A model generated the notes under the pieces. The model ran no database searches and was not told the origin of the DNA. It saw nothing but the letters and a program-made list of their open reading frames with translations. This document shows, piece by piece, positions 19,739 through 28,338 of a DNA stretch of 64,000 nucleotides (position 1 is the stretch's first letter; the number at the start of each line of letters is the position of its first letter). Source of the DNA: JBBQDZ01 sp038237515. Lineage in GTDB: Bacteria > Actinomycetota > Thermoleophilia > Gaiellales > Gaiellaceae. Made by a program: the position numbers and the translations under genes. The stretch lies in contig JBBRYP010000014.1 in assembly GCA_038237515.1 (NCBI GenBank), positions 1 through 64,000 on the forward strand, in the 5' to 3' direction.

Positions 19739-21057
19739 GACGACCCGTTGACGCCGGGGATCCAGTTCGTCCCGGCGAGCGGCACGCGCGCCATCGCCGC
19801 CGCCTCGACCGTCAGCGCGACCAGGTCCTCCGGCTCCAGGTTGTGCACGTGGGACTTGCCGCACGCGCGGGCCAGCGTCTGCGTCTCCAGGGTCAGCACG
19901 CGCAGGTAGTTCGCGAGCCGCCTGCCGCCGGCGACCGGGTCGAAGCGGGCGGCGAGGTCGTCGTCCTGGGTCGAAATGCCGGCCGGGTCGCGACCCGCCT
20001 GCCAGTCGTCGTAGAAGCCCGCGGCGCTGCCGAGCTCGCGGTACTCGCCGTCGAGCTCGGGCGCGTTGTCGCCCATCGCGATCAGCGCTGCGGTGCCGAT
20101 CGACACGGCGTCGGCACCCAGAGCCAGCGCCTTCGCAACGTCTGCGCCGGACCGGATGCCGCCCGACACGATCAGCTGCACCTGCCGGTGCAACCCGAGC
20201 TCCTGCAGCGCGTCTACCGCGAGCCGCACCGCCGGCAGCGTCGGGATTCCGACGTGCTCGAGGAAGACGTTCTGCGTCGCGGCCGTGCCGCCCTGCATGC
20301 CGTCGACGACGACCACGTCCGCGCCCGCCTTCACCGCGAGCTGGACGTCGTAGTACGTGCGGGTGGCGCCGATCTTCACGAAGACCGGCTTCTCCCAGTC
20401 GACGATCTCGCGCAGCTCGAGGATCTTGATCTCGAGGTCGTCGGGGCCCGTCCAGTCGGGATGGCGCGAGGCGCTGCGCTGGTCGATGCCGGCCGGCAGG
20501 TCGCGCATAGCGGCGACGCGGTCGGAGATCTTGTGGCCGAGCAGCATGCCGCCGCCGCCGGGCTTCGCGCCCTGGCCGACGACAACCTCGATCGCGTCGC
20601 AGCGGCGCAGGTCGTCCGGGTTCATGCCGTAGCGCGACGGGAGCAGCTGGTAGACGAGCGTCTTCGAGCTCTCGCGCTCCTCCGGCGTCATGCCGCCGTC
20701 GCCGGTCGTGGTCGAGGTGCCGACCTCGCTCGCCCCACGGCCGAGGGCCTTCTTCGCCGGCGCCGACAGTGCACCGAAGCTCATACCCGCAATCGTGATC
20801 GGGATCTTCAGGTGGAGCGGCTTCTTCGCGTGCCGCGTCCCGAGCACGACGTCGGTGTCGCAGCGCTCGCGGTAGCCCTCGAGCGGGTACCGCGAGACGC
20901 TCGCTCCGAGCAGCAGCAGGTCGTCGAAGTGCGGCAGCCGCTGCTTCGCGCCGAAGCCGCGGATGTCGTAGATCCCCTCGCGCGCCGCGCGCTGGATCTC
21001 GGCGATCGTCGTGCGGTCGAAGAGGCACGACTCGCGCAGGCCGGGCGGCAGCTCCAT
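19735..21057 (-). CDS. glxD: Glutamate synthase-like FMN-binding domain protein (GlxD/MgsC type)
   Basis: 440 residues, ATG 21057 overlapping the preceding stop (ATGA). It is the stand-alone FMN/central domain of glutamate synthase large subunit: GISFGALS-like AGMSFGALSAPAKKAL, the QGAKPGGGGMLLG loop, KIGATRTYYDVQLAVKAGADVVVVDGMQGG and a C-terminal Cys-containing segment. It should catalyse the reductive transfer of ammonia onto a 2-oxo acid or imine. With the amidotransferase and GXGXG genes upstream it forms the split glutamate-synthase set known as GlxBCD, or MgsABC when it makes N-methylglutamate. Which reaction applies here is open. It is the last gene of the operon. Confidence 0.88.
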   Translation of the reverse strand: MELPPGLRESCLFDRTTIAEIQRAAREGIYDIRGFGAKQRLPHFDDLLLLGASVSRYPLEGYRERCDTDVVLGTRHAKKPLHLKIPITIAGMSFGALSAPAKKALGRGASEVGTSTTTGDGGMTPEERESSKTLVYQLLPSRYGMNPDDLRRCDAIEVVVGQGAKPGGGGMLLGHKISDRVAAMRDLPAGIDQRSASRHPDWTGPDDLEIKILELREIVDWEKPVFVKIGATRTYYDVQLAVKAGADVVVVDGMQGGTAATQNVFLEHVGIPTLPAVRLAVDALQELGLHRQVQLIVSGGIRSGADVAKALALGADAVSIGTAALIAMGDNAPELDGEYRELGSAAGFYDDWQAGRDPAGISTQDDDLAARFDPVAGGRRLANYLRVLTLETQTLARACGKSHVHNLEPEDLVALTVEAAAMARVPLAGTNWIPGVNGSS

Positions 21058-21761
21058 CAGTACGCGTTGTCGATCTTGAACGTGTAGAGCTGCCGCGCCG
21101 AGCCGTAGCGACGGAACTCAGAGGGATCGACGTCGTCTATTGCCGCCGCCGCCAGCAGCTCGCGGAGCTCGGTGACGTGCTCCTCGCGCAGCTCCTTCTC
21201 GACGCAGTCCGCGCCGAGGCCCGCCACGTCGCCGCGGACATAGATGTGCGTCTCGTAGATCGAGTCGCCGAGCGCGTCGCCGGCGTCGCCGCACACGACG
21301 AGCCGGCCGCGCTGCGCCATGAACGCGCTCAGGTGCCCGACCGAGCCGCGGACGACAATGTCGACGCCCTTCATCGAGATGCCGCACCGCGCCCCGGCGT
21401 CGCCGTGCACGACGACGAGCCCGCCGCGTCCGGTCGCTCCGGCGGACTGGCTTGCATTTCCGTCGACCACGACCGTCCCGGACATGATGTTCTCGGCGAG
21501 GCCGGTGCCCGCGTTGCCGCGCACGCGCACCGCTGCCCGCTTGTTCATCCCCGCGCAGTAGTAGCCCACGTGACCGGTGATCTCGACGTCGAGCGGCGCG
21601 TCGAGGCCACAGGCGACGGCGTGCACGCCGTTCGGGTTTTCGATCCGCCAGTGCCGCGGCGAGGGGTCGTCGCCGGCGAGGTCGTGCAGCTTCTGGTTGA
21701 GCTCGCGCAGCGACGTCGTGGCGAGGTCAACGACCTCGACCGCCGTGTCGACCGCCGTCAA
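21057..21761 (-). CDS. glxC: GXGXG-domain protein, GltB C-terminal-like (GlxC/MgsB type)
   Basis: 234 residues. The start is a TTG at 21761 overlapping the previous stop (TTGA); no ATG or GTG lies upstream in the conserved part. The chain is the right-handed beta-helix of glutamate synthase with repeating G-x-x-G motifs: ITGHVGYYCAGMN, VRVRGNAGTGLAENI, VVVDGNASQSAG, VVVHGDAGARCGIS and VVCGDAGDALGDS. In the intact enzyme this domain is a scaffold between amidotransferase and FMN domains. It is fully coupled to its neighbours, supporting a three-subunit complex. Confidence 0.87.
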   Translation of the reverse strand: MTAVDTAVEVVDLATTSLRELNQKLHDLAGDDPSPRHWRIENPNGVHAVACGLDAPLDVEITGHVGYYCAGMNKRAAVRVRGNAGTGLAENIMSGTVVVDGNASQSAGATGRGGLVVVHGDAGARCGISMKGVDIVVRGSVGHLSAFMAQRGRLVVCGDAGDALGDSIYETHIYVRGDVAGLGADCVEKELREEHVTELRELLAAAAIDDVDPSEFRRYGSARQLYTFKIDNAY

Positions 21762-22663
21762 ACGAGCGCCTTCTCCCACGCGTAGACCACCGACGGCTCC
21801 GGCTCCCAGATCCGCGCGTCGGCAGCGCCGGGAAGCACCGAGATCGCACGGTACTCCGAGGCCATCGCGACCCAGTCGTCCGTCTCGGCGAGCACGGCCG
21901 GCTTGCAGGCGATCGGGTCGCGGAGGATCGCGAAGCCGTCGGCGGTGCCGACGAGGAACGTGTAGAAGCCGTCGAGATCCTCGAGGCAGGCCTCGAGCGC
22001 GCCCTCGAGCGACGACCCCTCGCGGAGCCGCCAGGCGAGGTATCCGGCGGCGACCTCGGTGTCGTTCTCGGTCTGGAACTCGATTCCCTCGCGACGGAGC
22101 TTTCGCCGCAGGTCGTTGTGGTTCGACAGCGAGCCGTTGTGGACGAGGCAGAGGTCGTGGCCGGTCGAGAAGGGATGCGAGCCCTCGGTCGTGACACGGC
22201 TCTCGGTCGCCATGCGCGTGTGGCCGAGGCCGTGCGTGCCGTGAAAGTCGGCGACCGCGAACGCGTCGACGAACGCGCGCGGGCGGCCGACCTCCTTGTA
22301 GATCTCGATCCCCCGGCCGGCGCTCATGACGCGCAGGTCCGGCCGGTGCGCGCGGATCCATGCGTCCGCCTCGTCGGCCTCGGCGCCCACGAGCACGACC
22401 GCGTGCCGCGCGCGCGATTCGAGGTGGTCGGCGCTGCCGAAGGCCTCAGCGAGCTCGCCTGCGACCGCGTCCCACGCCGTCGCGAGGTCCGCCGAGTAGA
22501 GCGTCAATTTCGACCAGCCGGCGGGCGCGGGGTCGCGGTAGACGGCGACTCCCGCGCTGTCGGGGCCGCGCTCGTCCATCTGCGCGAGCATCGCCGAGAG
22601 GTGGACGCCGAGCCGAGGCTCGAGCTCGGGCGACTTGCAGTAGAGGCCGACGATTCCGCACAT
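21758..22663 (-). CDS. glxB: Class II glutamine amidotransferase (GlxB/MgsA type)
   Basis: 301 residues, ATG 22663. The catalytic cysteine is residue 2 (MCGIVGLY), exposed after Met removal as in Ntn amidotransferases. Further motifs are GLGHTRMATESRVT, GSHPFS, LVHNGSLSNHNDLR and ENDTEVAAGYL. It should release ammonia from glutamine for the downstream FMN subunit. It has only the amidotransferase domain, unlike full GltB or GlmS. The gene begins 4 nt after the glutamine synthetase gene, so synthetase and amidotransferase are made together. Confidence 0.9.
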   Translation of the reverse strand: MCGIVGLYCKSPELEPRLGVHLSAMLAQMDERGPDSAGVAVYRDPAPAGWSKLTLYSADLATAWDAVAGELAEAFGSADHLESRARHAVVLVGAEADEADAWIRAHRPDLRVMSAGRGIEIYKEVGRPRAFVDAFAVADFHGTHGLGHTRMATESRVTTEGSHPFSTGHDLCLVHNGSLSNHNDLRRKLRREGIEFQTENDTEVAAGYLAWRLREGSSLEGALEACLEDLDGFYTFLVGTADGFAILRDPIACKPAVLAETDDWVAMASEYRAISVLPGAADARIWEPEPSVVYAWEKALV

Positions 22664-22667
22664 CGCG

Positions 22668-24026
22668 CTAGAACCGCGTCAGGTACTCGCGGAGCTCCCA
22701 GTCGGTGACCTGCTCGTGGTAGCGGAACCACTCGTCGCGTTTGACTCTCGCGTAGTAGTCGACGTAGTCCTCGTCGCGCCCGCGGCCGAGCGCCGCGCGC
22801 AGGACGTCGTCGCGCTCGAGCTCTCCGATCGCCTCGAGCAGGTTCGCCGGCAGCGTCTTCAACCCGCGCCCGACGAGCTCATCGTAGGAGTGCGCGTAGA
22901 GGTTGTCCGAGTTCGGCTCCCCGGCTTCGAGCTCGCGCTCGATGCCGTCGAGGCCGCAGGCGAGCACGGCCGCGGCCGCGAGGTACGGGTTGGCGGACCC
23001 GTCGACCGTGCGGTCCTCGATGCGTCCGGCGGCAGGGATGCGCAGCATCTGGGTGCGGTTGTTGTAGCCGTACGAGATCCAGACGGGTGACCACGTCGCG
23101 CCGCTCGTCGTCGAGCCGAGCTTCAGGCGCTTGTACGAGTTGACTGTCGGCGCGGTCAGCGCGGAGTACGCGCGCGCATGCGCCTTGAGGCCGCCGACGA
23201 AGTTGTAGGCGACCGGCGCGAGACCGAGCCCGCGCGAGTCGCTCTTGTCCAGGAAGACGTTCTCGCCGTCGCGCCAGAGCGACATGTGGAAGTGACAGCC
23301 GTTGCCCGTGAGGCTGGTGAACGGCTTCGGCATGAACGTCGCGATCATCCCGTGCTGGTCGGCGAGGGTGTGGACCATATAGCGGAAGAAGATCGCGCGG
23401 TCGCACGAGACGAGGGCGTCGTCGTAGGCGAAGTTCTGCTCGAACTGGCCGTTCGCGTCCTCGTGGTCATTCGCATAGTTGCCCCAGCCGAGCTCGTTGC
23501 AGTACTTCGACACGGTGGTGAGGAAGTCGTAGCGGCGCGTGAGCCCCGCCATGTCGTAGCAGGGCTTCTCGAGCGTGTCGGCGGCGTCGGCGATCTCGAT
23601 CGAGCCGTCCTCGCCGCGGCGCACGAGGAAGTACTCGAGCTCGAGCCCGAGCTTGAACTCGTGTCCGAGCTCCTTGGCGCGCGCGAGCTGGCGGCGCAGG
23701 ATCGTCCGCGGGCAGTACGGCCACGGATCGCCCTCAACGGTGACGTCGCAGGCGAAACGGGCGAGGTCCGGCTGCCACGGCACGGGCGTGAAGCTCGAGA
23801 GGTCGGGCATCGCCGCGATGTCGGGGTCGCTCGGCAGCTGGCCGATCTCACCCGCAGCGAAGCCTGCGAAGCCGGCGCCCTCCTCGACGAGGTCCTCGAG
23901 GTTCGCGGCCGGGACGAGCTTCGCGCTCGGCCGCCCGTACAGGTCGACGAACTGCGCGAAGAGGAACTCCACGCCGCGCTCCTCGACGACGCGTTTGATC
24001 TCTTCGAGCCTCGGATCGATCGCCAC
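22668..24026 (-). CDS. glnT: Type III-like glutamine synthetase (GlnT/GmaS group)
   Basis: 452 residues from GTG 24026, preceded by a strong GGAGGGGAG ribosome site; an ATG about 40 nt further upstream is less likely. Conserved glutamine-synthetase motifs are visible: GLELEYFLVRRG, NGQFEQNF, TGNGCHFHMSLW, PTVNSYKRL and NRTQMLRIP, plus a C-terminal GSANPYLAAAAVLA. It belongs to the short GlnT/GmaS branch that joins ammonia or an amine such as methylamine to glutamate. The order synthetase-amidotransferase-GXGXG-FMN is that of gamma-glutamylmethylamide synthetase followed by N-methylglutamate synthase, but no N-methylglutamate dehydrogenase genes are in the window. Confidence 0.85.
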   Translation of the reverse strand: MAIDPRLEEIKRVVEERGVEFLFAQFVDLYGRPSAKLVPAANLEDLVEEGAGFAGFAAGEIGQLPSDPDIAAMPDLSSFTPVPWQPDLARFACDVTVEGDPWPYCPRTILRRQLARAKELGHEFKLGLELEYFLVRRGEDGSIEIADAADTLEKPCYDMAGLTRRYDFLTTVSKYCNELGWGNYANDHEDANGQFEQNFAYDDALVSCDRAIFFRYMVHTLADQHGMIATFMPKPFTSLTGNGCHFHMSLWRDGENVFLDKSDSRGLGLAPVAYNFVGGLKAHARAYSALTAPTVNSYKRLKLGSTTSGATWSPVWISYGYNNRTQMLRIPAAGRIEDRTVDGSANPYLAAAAVLACGLDGIERELEAGEPNSDNLYAHSYDELVGRGLKTLPANLLEAIGELERDDVLRAALGRGRDEDYVDYYARVKRDEWFRYHEQVTDWELREYLTRF

Positions 24027-24103
24027 GGCCAGCTCCCCTCCTCCCTGCCTCGGTCCCGCCGCCGTGCACATCATCCCAAGCGAGAGGCGGCGGCGCGGCG
24101 TGG

Positions 24104-24337
24104 TCAGGGCTCGATCCGCGCGATCACGTCGCCGACCTTCGCCTCGTCGCCCTCGCGCACGAGCAGCTCGCGCACGGTGCCCGCATGGCCGGCCTCGACA
24201 TCGAACGTCGCCTTCTCCGACTCGACCTCGATCAACACCGTCGCAGCGTCGACCTCGTCGCCGACCGCCACGCGTACGGCCACGACATCCACCTCCACCG
24301 TCGACATACCGGCCTTCGGGATGTGAACGTCGATCAC
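24104..24337 (-). CDS. Free lipoyl/biotinyl-attachment domain protein
   Basis: 77 residues from a GTG overlapping the E1 beta stop (GTGA). It is a single lipoyl domain: IPKAGMSTVEVDVV at the start, the lysine hairpin EVESEKATFDVEAG with Lys42 as the attachment site, and a GDVIARIE end. In a full E2 subunit this domain is followed by a subunit-binding segment and an acyltransferase core; both are absent. It therefore looks like a mobile swinging-arm carrier for the E1 pair upstream. It is followed by a 77-nt gap and then the glutamine synthetase. Confidence 0.85.
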   Translation of the reverse strand: MIDVHIPKAGMSTVEVDVVAVRVAVGDEVDAATVLIEVESEKATFDVEAGHAGTVRELLVREGDEAKVGDVIARIEP

Positions 24338-25305
24338 GATCCGCCCTCGGAAGCGGCCGCACGCACGGCCGCGGCCAGCTGCTCGCGTGACGGGAGGACC
24401 GCTCGCTCGAGCTCCACGGCGAACGCGATCGGCGCGTCGGCGCGCGTCACGCGCCGCGGGCGCGCGACGAGCGGCAGCTCCTCGGCCGCGGTCGCGACGA
24501 CCTCCGCCGCGAGGCCGCACGTCCGATTCGCGTCGTCGAAGGCGACGAGGCGCCGCGTGCGGGCGAGCGAGGCTGCCAGGAGCTCCCAGTCGAACGGGTA
24601 CAGCGTCCGCGGGTCGAAGACCTCCACCGACACCTCGTCCGCCAGCTCGTCGGCGACGGCGAGCGCCTCGTGCACGAGGTGCCCCGCCGCAACCACCGTC
24701 ACGTCCGTCCCCTCGCGGTGGATGCGCGCGCTGCCGATCGGCACCGCCTCGGGCCTCTCCGGCAGCTCGCCGCGCACCGGCAGCACCGCCGCCGGCGCCA
24801 GGTAGAGCACCGGGTCGTCGTCGCGGATCGCCGACACCATCAGGCCGTAGGCGTCGGCCGGCGTCGACGGCAGCACTGTCTTCACCCCGGCGTGTGCGAA
24901 CAGCGAGTACGGATGGTCGGAGTGCTGCGCCGCGAGCCCGAGGCGTGCGCCCGAGCCGGGCACGAGGTAGACGACCGGCACGGCCGCCTGGCCGCCGGTC
25001 ATCAGCCGCAGCTTCTGCGCCTGGTTCGCGATTTGCTCGAAGGCGAGGTAGAGCAGCGAGGGAATCTGGTACTCGACGACGCAGCGGCGGCCGGCGAGCG
25101 CGGCGCCCGTCGCGAAGCCCGTGAACATCTGCTCCGAGATCGGCATGTCGAGCACGCGCTCCGGGCCGAACTCCTCGAACAGCCCCTTGGTGACTCCCCG
25201 GAGGGATGCGCGGACGTCCTCGCCGACAACGAAGACGGTCGGATCGGCGGCCATCTCGTCGCGCAGTGCCTTCCCCATCGCCGGGAGGTAGCGGATCGCG
25301 CTCAC
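24334..25305 (-). CDS. 2-oxo-acid dehydrogenase E1 beta subunit
   Basis: 323 residues from GTG 25305 overlapping the E1 alpha stop. Transketolase-type pyrimidine domain (VFVVGEDVRASLRGVTKGL, ISEQMFTGFATGAALAG, AAQHSDHPYSLFAHAGVKTVLPS) and C-terminal domain (VVAAGHLVHEALAVADEL, VFDPRTLYPFDWELL) are both present. It pairs with E1 alpha to decarboxylate a 2-oxo acid using thiamine diphosphate. Acetoin- and branched-chain-type enzymes are the closest groups. No E2 or E3 gene follows, only a lipoyl domain. Confidence 0.88.
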   Translation of the reverse strand: MSAIRYLPAMGKALRDEMAADPTVFVVGEDVRASLRGVTKGLFEEFGPERVLDMPISEQMFTGFATGAALAGRRCVVEYQIPSLLYLAFEQIANQAQKLRLMTGGQAAVPVVYLVPGSGARLGLAAQHSDHPYSLFAHAGVKTVLPSTPADAYGLMVSAIRDDDPVLYLAPAAVLPVRGELPERPEAVPIGSARIHREGTDVTVVAAGHLVHEALAVADELADEVSVEVFDPRTLYPFDWELLAASLARTRRLVAFDDANRTCGLAAEVVATAAEELPLVARPRRVTRADAPIAFAVELERAVLPSREQLAAAVRAAASEGGS

Positions 25306-26267
25306 CGCGCCACTCCACGCCGCGGCAGCGCACCGCTCGCGTAGACGAACTCGAGCGCGTCCGCCGGATCGGGACGCGGGCTCTGGCGGGCGAACGCGAT
25401 CGCCGCGTCGAGCAGCGACTCGAGCTCGGTGTCGATCGCGGCCCGCACGTCGGGATCGAGGCGCGCACCGCTTGTCGCGACCGGGTCGCGCTCACGCCAC
25501 CGCTCGATCTCGTCGTCGGTGCGGTAGGAAAGCTTCATCGTGCGCTCGGCCGTGTGGTGGCCGAAGAAGCGATACGTGCGGCACTCGAGGAACGTCGGCC
25601 CGCCGCCCGCGCGCGCTCTCTCGACCGCGCGCGTGGCCGCGTCGAGCACCGCCTCGACGTCCATGCCGTCGACCTGCTCGGCCGCCATGCCGTAGGCCGC
25701 CGCGCGGTCGACGACGGAGCCGGCGGTCGACCGCTCCTGCGGCAGCGTCACCGCGTAGCCGTTGTTCTCGCAGACGAAGACGAGCGGGAGCGTCCAGAGC
25801 GCCGCGAGGTTCATCGCCTCGTGCAGCACGCCCTGGTTCACGCCGCCGTCCCCGAAGAACGTGACCGCCACGCGGCCCGAGCCGTCGACCGAGAACGACC
25901 ACGCCGCCCCGGCGGCGAACGGCGCGCCCGCGGCGACGATGCCGTTCGCGCCGTAGATGCCGAGGGCGAGGTCGGCGACGTGCATCGAGCCGCCGCGGCC
26001 GCGGTTCAGGCCGTCCACGCGGCCGAGCAACTCCGCGAACATGCGGCCCAGGTCGGCGCCTTTGGCGATCAGGTGGCCGTGGCCGCGGTGGGTCGACGTG
26101 ATCACGTCGTCAGCGTGGAGCGCCGCACAGACGCCGACGGCGACCGCCTCCTGGCCGACGTACTCGTGCGTGACGCCGGCGATCTCGTTCGCGTTCACGA
26201 GGTCGACGACTCGCTCCTCGAAGCGCCGGATCGTGCGCATGGTGCGGTACAGGTCGACGACGCTCAC
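25302..26267 (-). CDS. 2-oxo-acid dehydrogenase E1 alpha subunit
   Basis: 321 residues from GTG 26267, overlapping the previous stop (GTGA). Family motifs: THEYVGQEAVAVGVCAAL, STHRGHGHLIAKGAD, GRGGSMHV, the thiamine-binding FFGDGGVNQGVLHEAMNLA...CENN, and YRFFGHH. This is the acetoin dehydrogenase/pyruvate dehydrogenase alpha type. A second E1 pair of the same family is at 61.9-63.9 kb. Enclosed by an aminotransferase, M20 peptidase and amidohydrolase, this one probably acts on the oxo acid made by that aminotransferase. Confidence 0.9.
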   Translation of the reverse strand: MSVVDLYRTMRTIRRFEERVVDLVNANEIAGVTHEYVGQEAVAVGVCAALHADDVITSTHRGHGHLIAKGADLGRMFAELLGRVDGLNRGRGGSMHVADLALGIYGANGIVAAGAPFAAGAAWSFSVDGSGRVAVTFFGDGGVNQGVLHEAMNLAALWTLPLVFVCENNGYAVTLPQERSTAGSVVDRAAAYGMAAEQVDGMDVEAVLDAATRAVERARAGGGPTFLECRTYRFFGHHTAERTMKLSYRTDDEIERWRERDPVATSGARLDPDVRAAIDTELESLLDAAIAFARQSPRPDPADALEFVYASGALPRRGVAR

Positions 26268-27115
26268 CAGAAGAACAGCTCCAGCGCGTTCTCGCCGCGG
26301 ACGCGCCTGCGGTTGGCGTCGTCGAGCTCGGGCAGGAGCGCGTCGACCGCGGCGAGCGTCTGGCGGTACCCCGGCTCCGAGCGGATCCACGGGAAGTCAG
26401 AGCCGAGCAGCAGGCGCTCGGCGCCGAACGCCTCGCAGAGCGCCGCCGTCACCGGGCGCAGATCGGCGTACGGCCACGGCTCGACGGCAAAGGCGTACAT
26501 GCCGGCGCAGAGCACGAAGACGCGGGGGAACCGTGCGAGCCGCATGACCGCCTCGAGCCCCTCGGCGGTGTAAGGGCCCTCGAAGCGGATGCGGCCATGA
26601 ACGTCGGCGTGGAATGCGGCGGGCCAGTAGCCGAGGTGGTTGAGCACAACCGTGAGCTCCGGCAGCTCCTCGAGCGCGAGCTCGAGCAGCGCCATCTGCT
26701 CTCGGCCGCCGTAGAACCAGAGCTTGTCGCCGACCCGCGCCAGCTCGGCGAGCAGTGCGAAGGCGTCGAGCCCCCCCGGCCGCGTCGTGCCCGCCTCACC
26801 GAGCGAGTAGAGGCGCAGGCCCTGGAGCCGGCTCCGCTCGCGGCGGCGCCGGTAGGCCTCGACGTCGACCGGCCCGGGCGCCGGAACGCCGATCGCAGCG
26901 AAGCGTCGGGGCACGCGGTCGAGGCAGTCGCGCACGTACTCGTCGTGGTGCGACAGCGGCACGAGCACGGCGCGGTCGACGCCCGCCGCGTCCATCTCGG
27001 CGAGCAGCTCCTCGCTTGTCGCCTCGAGCTCGGCGGGGAAGAGCTCGTGCACGTCGCGCGGGTACCGGTCGGAGACGGCGGCGAAGACGTGCGCGTGCGC
27101 GTCGACAACCGTCAT
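26264..27115 (-). CDS. Amidohydrolase-2 family (lactonase-like) protein
   Basis: 283 residues, ATG 27115. It starts MTVVDAHAHVF, the HxH metal motif of amidohydrolase-2 proteins, and has VVLNHLGYWP (third ligand), and the late LLLGSDFPWI with catalytic Asp. Members open lactone rings or decarboxylate aromatic acids in sugar-acid and ring-cleavage pathways, for example fuconolactonase or pyrone hydrolase. It is coupled to E1 alpha and the M20 peptidase by 4-nt overlaps, so it belongs to the same pathway. The actual substrate is unknown. Confidence 0.8.
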   Translation of the reverse strand: MTVVDAHAHVFAAVSDRYPRDVHELFPAELEATSEELLAEMDAAGVDRAVLVPLSHHDEYVRDCLDRVPRRFAAIGVPAPGPVDVEAYRRRRERSRLQGLRLYSLGEAGTTRPGGLDAFALLAELARVGDKLWFYGGREQMALLELALEELPELTVVLNHLGYWPAAFHADVHGRIRFEGPYTAEGLEAVMRLARFPRVFVLCAGMYAFAVEPWPYADLRPVTAALCEAFGAERLLLGSDFPWIRSEPGYRQTLAAVDALLPELDDANRRRVRGENALELFFW

Positions 27116-28338
27116 GCCGCCTCGACGTAGCGCCGCGCGGCAAGGGCGTAGAGCTCGGCCGCCTGAACGATGCCGGCGACCGGCGCCGACTCGTTCGGCG
27201 TGTGCGCACGCGGCAGGAATCCGGGGCCGAACGCGGCCAGGGTCGGAATCCCCGCGGTGAGCTGGAAGAACGGCGCATCGGTCGCGCCGGGGAAGACGCC
27301 GAGGGGCCGCTCATCGCCGAGCACGATCAGGCTCGCCTCGCGCACCGCCGTGACGAGGTCGTGCGCGGGGTCGATCTCGCTCGCCGGCACCCACAACTCG
27401 ACGTCGAGCTCTGCGTCCAGCGCGGGGTCGTCGGCAGCGGCCTCGCGCAGAAAGGCCTCCAGGTCCTCGACGAACTCGTCGCGCGTCATCCCCGGCAGCG
27501 TGCGGACGTCGCAGCCGAACTCGGCCTCGCCAGGGTAGACGCCGTAGAAGACGCCGGCGCGCGCGGTGACGCCCACGTTGACCGTAGGCACGGCGGTCCC
27601 GGCGGGCCGCCGCAGCCGGCCGAGCAGCTCGCGCTCCATGCGGTCGACGAGGCGCGCCATCTGCACCGTCGCGTTCACCGACGGCAGCCGGTCGGAGATG
27701 CTCGAGTGCATCTGCGTGCCGCGCACGCGCACCTTGAAGAGCACGGCACCGCGCGACACGGTGTCGATCGTCTCCCACTCGCGGACGATGCCACACGGCT
27801 CGCCGAGCAGCGCTGCGTCCGCGACGAGTCGCCCCGACTCCGCGAGCCAGCGGCTGCCGAACTGTGATCCCGCCTCCTCGTCGGCCGTGAGCACGAGCGT
27901 CACGCGGTCCCGGTCGAGCCCGTGCTCCTCGAGCGCGGCAAGCGCGAACACCATCGCCGCGACCGCGCCCTTCATGTCGCCCGAGCCGACGCCGTGGAGC
28001 TCGCCGTTCTCGACCGCGGCGCCGTACGGGTCGCGCGCCCACTCCGCCAGGTCGCCCGGCGGCTTCGTGTCCAGGTGGCCGCAGAGGATGAGCGTGCGCC
28101 CGCCCTCGCCGCCGGCGTGCGCGAGCAGGTTCGGCCGCTCGGGTTCCGCTGCGGCGGTGTCGACGCGCGCGATGCCGAGCTCCCGCAGCTTCGCCTCGAC
28201 GAGCGCGGCCACTGCGCGCTCGTCGCCGGGCGGGTTCGGGCTCGGCGTCGCCACGAGCTCGCGCGCGAAGTCGATCAGCTCGTCGCGCCGCGCCCGCACG
28301 AGGTCGACAAGCGGCTCGTCCGCCGCGGTAGTGGTCAT
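27112..28338 (-). CDS. M20-family peptidase/deacylase (ArgE/DapE-like)
   Basis: 408 residues, ATG 28338. Metal-binding motifs are clear: LILCGHLDTKPPGD, GVGSGDMKGAVAAM, LTADEEAGSQFGS (catalytic Glu pair) and the late ATDAPFF...AHTPNE segment. The dimerisation domain lies at about 180-290. Such enzymes remove an acyl group from an amino acid nitrogen in the cytoplasm. Located between an aminotransferase and an amidohydrolase, it probably releases a free amino acid for transamination. It is similar in type but not closely related to the M20 protein at 35.8 kb. Confidence 0.88.
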   Translation of the reverse strand: MTTTAADEPLVDLVRARRDELIDFARELVATPSPNPPGDERAVAALVEAKLRELGIARVDTAAAEPERPNLLAHAGGEGGRTLILCGHLDTKPPGDLAEWARDPYGAAVENGELHGVGSGDMKGAVAAMVFALAALEEHGLDRDRVTLVLTADEEAGSQFGSRWLAESGRLVADAALLGEPCGIVREWETIDTVSRGAVLFKVRVRGTQMHSSISDRLPSVNATVQMARLVDRMERELLGRLRRPAGTAVPTVNVGVTARAGVFYGVYPGEAEFGCDVRTLPGMTRDEFVEDLEAFLREAAADDPALDAELDVELWVPASEIDPAHDLVTAVREASLIVLGDERPLGVFPGATDAPFFQLTAGIPTLAAFGPGFLPRAHTPNESAPVAGIVQAAELYALAARRYVEAA

